Assembly: GCA_937974825.1 (NCBI GenBank)
Contig: CALJVD010000033.1
Location: forward strand, 1-64,000
Direction of reading: 5' to 3'
DNA: 64,000 bases
DNA from: an uncultured Oceanospirillaceae bacterium
Lineage (GTDB): Bacteria; Pseudomonadota; Gammaproteobacteria; Pseudomonadales; Oceanobacteraceae
Shown piece by piece: positions 58,671 to 64,000 of this stretch (position 1 is the first letter of the stretch; every line of letters begins with the position of its first letter). Below the pieces are notes generated by a model. That model did not search any database. It was not told the DNA's origin and saw nothing but the letters and a program-made list of their open reading frames with translations. The translations under genes were made by a program, and so were the position numbers.

Positions 58671-59537
58671 TTAGGCAACGAGTGCGTCACCCATGACAGT
58701 TTTAAGCTTATTCATTGCGTTTTTCTCTAGCTGACGAATACGCTCGGCCGATACGCCGTAAACTGCAGCAAGTTCATGCAGAGTGGCTTTGTCTTCTGTT
58801 AGCCAGCGTTTTTGTAGAATGTCGCGGCTGCGTTCGTCTAGCTCAGCCAGTGCTTGGTGTAAACGATCGTTAGAGTCTTTTTCAAAGTTGTCATCTTCTA
58901 CTAATAACGCAGGGTCGGCACTTTTGTCTTCTAAAAATAGAGCGGGTGCCTGACTTACGTTATCTTCGTCGTCGTTATCACGTGCATCAAAGGCTGTGTC
59001 GTATGCGTTTAAGCGGCCTTCCATTTCATAAACGGTACGTGTTTCTACGCCTAAGTCATCGGCAATAGCGTTTGCTTCTTCATTGTTTAACCAACCAAGG
59101 CTTTTCTTTTTGCTGCGTAAGTTAAAGAATAATTTACGCTGAGCTTTGGTCGTTGCGACTTTCACAATACGCCAGTTGCGTAGAATAAATTCATGGATTT
59201 CTGCTTTGATCCAATGCACTGCAAAGGATACTAGGCGAACGCCAACCTCAGGATTAAAGCGTTTAACCGCTTTCATAAGGCCTACGTTACCTTCTTGAAT
59301 TAGGTCGGCTTGGTTTAACCCATAGCCTGAATAGCTGCGTGCAATATGCACAACGAAGCGCAAGTGAGACATAACTAAAATACGTGCGGCTTCTAAGTCT
59401 TGCTCATAATATAGACGATCAGACAGTTCACGCTCTTCAACAGGCGTTAAAACAGGAATAGCGCTAATAGTAGCCACATAGGACTCTAAATTAGCACCTG
59501 GTGATAAAGCATTTACTGCTGTGATTGCTTTGGTCAT
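58671..59537 (-). CDS. rpoH: Heat shock sigma factor RpoH (sigma-32)
   Basis: A 288-residue sigma-70 family factor for heat-shock genes. Region 2 is [44 protein letters not shown]. The RpoH box is [10 protein letters not shown] (about 132-141), and region 4 [13 protein letters not shown] to [13 protein letters not shown] ends the protein. It follows ftsX by 118 bp on the same strand, as in E. coli. GGAG precedes the ATG. Confidence 0.97.
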   Translation of the reverse strand: MTKAITAVNALSPGANLESYVATISAIPVLTPVEERELSDRLYYEQDLEAARILVMSHLRFVVHIARSYSGYGLNQADLIQEGNVGLMKAVKRFNPEVGVRLVSFAVHWIKAEIHEFILRNWRIVKVATTKAQRKLFFNLRSKKKSLGWLNNEEANAIADDLGVETRTVYEMEGRLNAYDTAFDARDNDDEDNVSQAPALFLEDKSADPALLVEDDNFEKDSNDRLHQALAELDERSRDILQKRWLTEDKATLHELAAVYGVSAERIRQLEKNAMNKLKTVMGDALVA

Positions 59538-59655
59538 TCATTACTCCTGAGTGTTTTTCACTAACCGTAAAAAATGGCTAGTTAACAATACTATCATAGC
59601 ACCTTAAGACAGCAAATAGACTGGAAAGTTCAGTGTGATAAGTGGTTGCAGCGGC

Positions 59656-60627
59656 TTAAGGTTCGATTTCGCCTAGGTGTCTGCTGACAGACCACCATGC
59701 GCCAATCCAGCCTAAAAACATAGCACAACATAATATAACCATGGCGGCAGAGGCCGATAAAGGTTTGAGTCGAAAGTGTGAGCCGTAAAGCATAGCTAAA
59801 TCGGCGGCCGGGCCTTTCAAGATAAGCCAGCAAATAATAAGTAGTATCCACGCAAGTAGGCCGCCTATCATGCCGTACCATAAACCGGTGTATAAGAAGG
59901 GGCGGCGCACCCAGGCATTAGTGCCACCTACTAATTTTACTACGCGAATTTCATCAACTCGCGCAGCAATAGCTAAGCGAATGGTATTACCTACAACCAA
60001 TATAATCGCCAGAGCCAACAGCGACCCTAAAACTAATACTGTTCGTTCTGCCAGTGCCAAGATTGAATGCAGCCGCTCTACCCAAGCAATATCTAATTGA
60101 ACTGAATCAACATGATGGTAGCTTTTTAGGGTGGTAAGCAAGTGCTGTACTTGCTCAGTTTCTAACCCTAAGGGTGGCTCAACATAGATGGTTGAAGGCA
60201 AAGGGTTGCTCGGCAAGAAGTCGAGGGCGGCTTGCAGACCACTGTGTTCTCGAAATTCGACTAAGGCAGTCTCTGCATCAATAAATTCAGTGGTTACAAC
60301 GTTATCGACTTGTTTGAGGCGCTCGCTCAGAGCCTGACCTTCTTCTAGGCTAGCTTCAGGGGATAGGTAAAGAGTAATACGCCCCGAGGCCTGAAACTGG
60401 TTGCTCAGTTGTGCAGTGTTGTCGAGCGCCATCCATAATGCGCCGGGTAACGTTAAAGCGATAGCAATCACTAACCATGTTAGTACGCTAGAAAACGGGT
60501 TTTGCAGTAAGCGAATTAATGTTTCTACTGCTACTTGTTGGTGATGCGCTAACCAACTTTCAACACGCTTTTTAAGGCTAAGGTCTTGAGCAGAGGCGCC
60601 AGACTGTGGTCGTTTTACTTCAACCAT
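59656..60627 (-). CDS. ftsX: Cell division protein FtsX
   Basis: Inner-membrane partner of FtsE, 323 residues with four membrane helices and a large periplasmic loop that relays signals to murein hydrolases. From ATG 60627 ([12 protein letters not shown]) the start overlaps the ftsE stop by 8 bp. Longer starts lie inside ftsE and are unlikely. Family marks are RLLQNPFSSVLTWLVIAIALTLPG and DEIRVVKLVGGTNAWVRRPFLYTG. Confidence 0.93.
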   Translation of the reverse strand: MVEVKRPQSGASAQDLSLKKRVESWLAHHQQVAVETLIRLLQNPFSSVLTWLVIAIALTLPGALWMALDNTAQLSNQFQASGRITLYLSPEASLEEGQALSERLKQVDNVVTTEFIDAETALVEFREHSGLQAALDFLPSNPLPSTIYVEPPLGLETEQVQHLLTTLKSYHHVDSVQLDIAWVERLHSILALAERTVLVLGSLLALAIILVVGNTIRLAIAARVDEIRVVKLVGGTNAWVRRPFLYTGLWYGMIGGLLAWILLIICWLILKGPAADLAMLYGSHFRLKPLSASAAMVILCCAMFLGWIGAWWSVSRHLGEIEP

Positions 60628-61306
60628 GATTGCCTCCAGGAATCTGGCCTTCGTATAAATGGCCGTGGTCAAGAATAATACGTCTGCAACCCATGCGCTC
60701 AACTAGATCGATATCGTGAGTGGCAATTAATATTGTGACACCGGCTTGTTGGAAGCGTGCAAAAAGCTGCATGATTTCTTCTGACAGTTCAGGATCAAGG
60801 TTACCGGTGGGTTCGTCGGCAAGAAGTAAAGGCGGTTTGTTGACGACAGCGCGGGCAATGCCTACGCGTTGTTGTTCACCACCTGATAGTTCAATAGGGT
60901 TTCTTTTCTCTTTACCCAATAAACCAACAGCGTCTAAGGCGGCGCGAACTCTGCGACCGGTATCGGTGGGAGAAAAACCGGCAATTTGTAATGGTAAAGC
61001 GACGTTGTCGTATACGCTACGATCAAATAACAGTTGGTGGTTTTGAAACACGACACCCACTTTACGTCTATGGTAAGGCACCATCATGCTGGGCATGCGG
61101 TTAAGGTTACGACCGTCTACGCTGATGCTGCCACGAGAGGGCTTTTCCATCATCATCATCAGCTTAAGTAAGGTACTTTTACCGGCGCCACTGTGGCCAG
61201 TAAGGAACGCCATTTCTCCGCGTGCTAATTCAAAACTGATATTGCTAAGCGCTGTATTGCCGCTTGCGTAATGTTTACTCACACGCTCAAAGCGAACCAT
61301 AGTCAT
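60620..61306 (-). CDS. ftsE: Cell division ATP-binding protein FtsE
   Basis: ABC-type ATPase of 228 residues with Walker [12 protein letters not shown] near 34-44, the signature [14 protein letters not shown] near 139-152 and Walker [13 protein letters not shown] near 160-171. It powers FtsX-dependent activation of septal hydrolases. Five bases separate it from ftsY. Confidence 0.96.
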   Translation of the reverse strand: MTMVRFERVSKHYASGNTALSNISFELARGEMAFLTGHSGAGKSTLLKLMMMMEKPSRGSISVDGRNLNRMPSMMVPYHRRKVGVVFQNHQLLFDRSVYDNVALPLQIAGFSPTDTGRRVRAALDAVGLLGKEKRNPIELSGGEQQRVGIARAVVNKPPLLLADEPTGNLDPELSEEIMQLFARFQQAGVTILIATHDIDLVERMGCRRIILDHGHLYEGQIPGGNHG

Positions 61307-61311
61307 AAGCG

Positions 61312-62376
61312 TTACTCGCTGCCTTCTTGTTGGAATAATGCTTTGGTAAATTCTTCTGCGTTAAATGGGCGTAGGTCATCGATGCCTTCACCGATACCGA
61401 TATAACGTACAGGTATGCCAAACTGCTGCGCTAAGGAGAAGATGATGCCCCCTTTCGCGGTGCCGTCTAATTTAGTCAGCGTTAGGCCAGTAACGCCTAC
61501 CACTTCTTTAAATTGCTTAGTCTGATTGACGGCATTTTGTCCGGTGCCTGCATCTAACACCAACATCACTTCATGTGGCGCAGAAGGGTCGACCTTTTTA
61601 ATAACACGAACAACTTTCTCAAGTTCTTGCATTAAGTTGTCTTTGTTATGTAAGCGACCGGCAGTGTCGGCAATAAGGATGTCGATATCACGTGCTTGGG
61701 CTGCTTTTACCGCATCGAATAATACCGAGGCTGAGTCTGCCCCTGTGTGTTGGGCGATTACTGGAACGTTGTTGCGCTCGCCCCAGGTTTGAAGCTGCTC
61801 GACGGCTGCAGCTCGGAAGGTATCCCCAGCAGCGAGCATCACTTTTTTGTTTTTAGCCTGGAATTGTTTAGTCAGTTTACCAATAGTAGTGGTTTTCCCC
61901 ACACCATTAATGCCCACCATTAGAATGATGTACGGCTTTTGCCCAGTGTTGGTTTCAAGCGGGCGCTCAACCCCTTTAAGAATAGTTTCTAACTCTTTAA
62001 TTAAAGCGTTATAGAGCGCATCGGAGTTATTGACTTCTTTACGGCTAATTTGGCCGTTAATCTTATCCATAATAGCTTGAGTGGTTTCGATACCCACATC
62101 AGCCATTAATAACTGAGTTTCTAGTTCTTCTAATAAGTCTTCATCAATTTCTTTTTTGCCTAGCAATAGACTGGCTAAGCCTTCGCTTAAACCACCACGG
62201 GTGCGGCTTAAGCCTTGTTGCATGCGTTTAAATAATCCAGGCTTACGAGCTGGCAGAATTTCTACCGTTGGTTTTTGAGGTTCTTCTTCAACGATGGGTT
62301 GTTCTTGTGTTATCTCTTCAGGCTTGGCTTCTGCTTTGTCTGCCTTGCCCTTTTTACCTTTAAAAAAATCAAACAT
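61312..62376 (-). CDS. ftsY: Signal recognition particle receptor FtsY
   Basis: GTPase that docks ribosome-SRP complexes at the membrane. The 354-residue protein has an acidic/basic N-terminal A domain (about 1-65) and an NG domain. GTPase motifs include GINGVGKTTTIGKL, DTAGRL and TKLDGTAKGG. I start at ATG 62376 (MFDFFKGKKGKAD) with GGAA upstream. It heads the ftsY-ftsE-ftsX-rpoH cluster. Confidence 0.96.
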   Translation of the reverse strand: MFDFFKGKKGKADKAEAKPEEITQEQPIVEEEPQKPTVEILPARKPGLFKRMQQGLSRTRGGLSEGLASLLLGKKEIDEDLLEELETQLLMADVGIETTQAIMDKINGQISRKEVNNSDALYNALIKELETILKGVERPLETNTGQKPYIILMVGINGVGKTTTIGKLTKQFQAKNKKVMLAAGDTFRAAAVEQLQTWGERNNVPVIAQHTGADSASVLFDAVKAAQARDIDILIADTAGRLHNKDNLMQELEKVVRVIKKVDPSAPHEVMLVLDAGTGQNAVNQTKQFKEVVGVTGLTLTKLDGTAKGGIIFSLAQQFGIPVRYIGIGEGIDDLRPFNAEEFTKALFQQEGSE

Positions 62377-62502
62377 GGAAGATTCCGTAACAATATAAAG
62401 CATATATTAGGGGCTTATCCTACCATTATTTTGAGTGAATCCCATCGACAATAGTGGATTAGTTTTCTACCATGCGTTCAATTTTAACGAAAATCTTTTT
62501 CT

Positions 62503-63051
62503 ATGCGCAAAACACAGAATCAACAGCTACGAATAATTGGTGGGCAATGGCGTTCTAGACGACTCAACTTCCCATCGATTGAAGGCTTACGCCCCACCTT
62601 AGATCGTATCAGAGAAACTCTGTTTAACTGGTTACAGTTTGATGTAGAGGGTAAGCGAGTATTGGATGCTTTTGCCGGCAGTGGCGCGTTAGGCTTTGAA
62701 GCCTTGTCGCGTGGTGCTAAAGAAGTGGTGTTTTTAGAAAAAAGTCCTCAAGCCGCAGCGCAAATAAAAGCCAACATAGGGTTGCTAGGGGTAGAAAATG
62801 CTCAAGTGTGGGCGGGTGATAGCTTGCAATGGTTAGAGCAAAACAATAGCGAGTATGACTTGGTCTTTCTTGATCCGCCTTTTCACTGCAATTTACTGCA
62901 GCCTGCAATCGATAAACTCAAATTACCAGTCGGCGCCTTAGTTTATGTCGAGCATGAACCTAATCTTTTGCCAAAATGGCCAGACAATTGGACAGAGCGA
63001 AAAAGCAAAAGCAGTAAAGAGTTTTGCTTTCGCTTATTTGAAGTGCATTAA
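62503..63051 (+). CDS. rsmD: 16S rRNA (guanine(966)-N(2))-methyltransferase
   Basis: A 182-residue methyltransferase modifying 16S rRNA in the 30S subunit. It has RIIGGQWRSRRLNFP at the N-terminus (about 9-23), SAM-binding VLDAFAGSGALGFEALSRG and the catalytic N6/N2 motif LVFLDPPF. It diverges from ftsY, as in E. coli. Confidence 0.95.
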   Translation: MRKTQNQQLRIIGGQWRSRRLNFPSIEGLRPTLDRIRETLFNWLQFDVEGKRVLDAFAGSGALGFEALSRGAKEVVFLEKSPQAAAQIKANIGLLGVENAQVWAGDSLQWLEQNNSEYDLVFLDPPFHCNLLQPAIDKLKLPVGALVYVEHEPNLLPKWPDNWTERKSKSSKEFCFRLFEVH

Positions 63052-63055
63052 CGAT

Positions 63056-63718
63056 TTATGGCAGCCAATTAGGCTTGGGCATAAACTTCTTCTGTAGGGC
63101 GATAATTTCTTTTTTATATTCGTCTACTATGTAGGGGCGACTGACCACAAACACTTGATATATTCCGCCTTGAAGAAGCTCGATTGAAATATTGGTGTTG
63201 TTCCCCATTAGCAAATTGCAGTGTAAGAAAGAAAACCAAGAAGTCACAATAATCCAAATATTCAGCGCTACCGAGCTGATCTCATCTTTTGGCACGTTAA
63301 CCATGCCAGCCTCAATCAGGCCTTCAATAATGAGTATGACTTGATGCAAGCACTGGCGGAAGAAGTTTCTAAAGGATTCATGCAGCGAAGGATCTGTTTG
63401 CAAAAAATGTTCAATATCTCGATGAAAGAAACGGTATTTCCATAATGCAGAAAACACTTCTTGCAGATAATGCACTTTGTCTTGCAGTTGTAGGCTTCTG
63501 TCAGTCGGGACATCGAGGATATCCATAATGATCGCTTGGTACTGATCAAAAAGCGCATGAATAATCATCTGCTTGTTGCGAAAGTGGTAATACAAATTAC
63601 CCGGCGACATGTTCAGGTGGGCGGCAATATGATTGGTTGTAACGTTACGTTCACCAAGCTCATTAAACAGAGTTAGGCTAGCGCTTAGTATCTTGTCTTT
63701 TGTTCCCACGAGCGGCAT
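63056..63718 (-). CDS. TetR/AcrR family transcriptional regulator
   Basis: A 220-residue regulator with an N-terminal TetR helix-turn-helix (ERNVTTNHIAAHLNMSPGNLYYHFRNKQMII, about 23-53) and a helical ligand-binding domain. It lies divergent to an aldehyde dehydrogenase gene, which it probably represses; a similar pair is known in Pseudomonas. The ligand is unknown. Confidence 0.88.
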   Translation of the reverse strand: MPLVGTKDKILSASLTLFNELGERNVTTNHIAAHLNMSPGNLYYHFRNKQMIIHALFDQYQAIIMDILDVPTDRSLQLQDKVHYLQEVFSALWKYRFFHRDIEHFLQTDPSLHESFRNFFRQCLHQVILIIEGLIEAGMVNVPKDEISSVALNIWIIVTSWFSFLHCNLLMGNNTNISIELLQGGIYQVFVVSRPYIVDEYKKEIIALQKKFMPKPNWLP

Positions 63719-63770
63719 CCATTTTGTAGCAGAAATTAAGAGTATGAATTGATAAATAAGCTTGATATTC

Positions 63771-63786
63771 TAGAGCATTAACTCTA
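63771..63786. promoter_or_regulatory. Inverted repeat, candidate TetR operator
   Basis: TAGAG-N6-CTCTA lies in the 108-bp divergent region between the TetR gene and the aldehyde dehydrogenase start. Placement suits autorepression; the arms are short. Confidence 0.35.
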
Positions 63787-63826
63787 ATAATTAAAAAATA
63801 CTATCACACTCTGCAGGTGTTTTCCT

Positions 63827-64000
63827 ATGAGCGCTGTACAAGCTGATCTTCAGATGCCAGAAAAAAATCAAGAAATTGAGCGTATCCACACTTTGTTTAA
63901 TCAGCAGAAAGCTGCTTACCGTGCCCAGCCTATGCCAAGCGCTCAAGAGCGCATTGCTGATTTGCGTCGTTTAAAAGAAGCCGTTTTAAAATACAAAGAT
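63827..64000 (+). CDS. Coniferyl-type aldehyde dehydrogenase, 5' part
   Basis: The 58 visible codons begin MSAVQADLQMPEK and continue NQQKAAYRAQPMPSAQERI and LRRLKEAVLKYKD. This N-terminal layout matches the coniferyl-aldehyde dehydrogenase (CalB) branch of the ALDH superfamily. The gene runs past the window, so no catalytic residue can be seen. It is divergent from the TetR gene. Identification rests on the N-terminus and context only. Confidence 0.6.
   Translation, partial: MSAVQADLQMPEKNQEIERIHTLFNQQKAAYRAQPMPSAQERIADLRRLKEAVLKYKD

Overview
The window is ordinary chromosomal backbone of a marine-type gammaproteobacterium, AT-leaning by eye, with two tRNA genes, 6S RNA and one further regulatory RNA. 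Several gene orders match those known from Pseudomonas and its marine relatives: ubiA-ubiC with rubA-rubB-hup, metX-metW-DUF4426-rdgB-hemW, pepP-ubiH-ubiI followed by ygfB/zapA/6S RNA/ygfA, ftsY-ftsE-ftsX-rpoH, and nudE | yrfG-hslR-hslO-pckA. The rubredoxin pair, the lone TRAP permeases and the remnant of an ice-binding protein suggest a seawater, possibly cold-water, member of Oceanospirillales/Pseudomonadales (the Bermanella/Oleispira/Thalassolituus neighbourhood is my guess). No phage, insertion sequence or CRISPR array was seen.

Layout. 1-5.9 kb: an LL-diaminopimelate aminotransferase gene, a structured inverted-repeat element, the amtB-glnK operon with an outer-membrane protein gene, and divergently dapF-nadE. 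The 327-bp divergent region holds a sigma-54 promoter in each direction and NtrC-like sites. 5.9-12.6 kb: pckA, hslO, hslR, yrfG, nudE, a thioesterase and TRAP transporter permeases. 12.8-16.5 kb: tRNA-Thr, a porin, an ice-binding-protein pseudogene, an amidase and a small membrane protein. 16.5-16.9 kb: a CsrB/RsmZ-type RNA with about eleven GGA motifs and a perfect GacA upstream site. 17-25.5 kb: trmH, cysZ, ubiquinone genes, rubredoxin and its reductase, HU, an SCP2-like protein, a dicarboxylate-type symporter, lrgAB and tRNA-Leu. 25.6-31.8 kb: an AI-2E family protein, malic enzyme, typA and glnA. 31.9-39.6 kb: the ubi/pepP/ygfB block, interrupted by a large lipoprotein gene, then zapA, 6S RNA and 5-formyl-THF cyclo-ligase. 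39.6-52.9 kb: hydrolase, kdkA, hemW, rdgB, metWX, acyl-CoA ligase, DUF481, Smr, a solute-binding protein, plsC, ilvA and rpiA. 52.9-64 kb: a YdbH-like protein, hemB, trxA, rho, rpoH, ftsXEY, rsmD, a TetR regulator and the start of an aldehyde dehydrogenase.

How the parts connect. Nitrogen metabolism recurs: AmtB/GlnK, adenylylatable glutamine synthetase, and ammonia-dependent NadE placed with dapF behind a sigma-54 promoter. Global regulators are dense: the Rsm-type RNA, 6S RNA, sigma-32, Rho, HU and BipA. I see no clearly new multi-gene system. The points most worth following are the Rsm-type RNA, the divergent sigma-54 region, the hairpin element after dapL, the ice-binding remnant, and the lipoprotein gene inside the ubiquinone operon.
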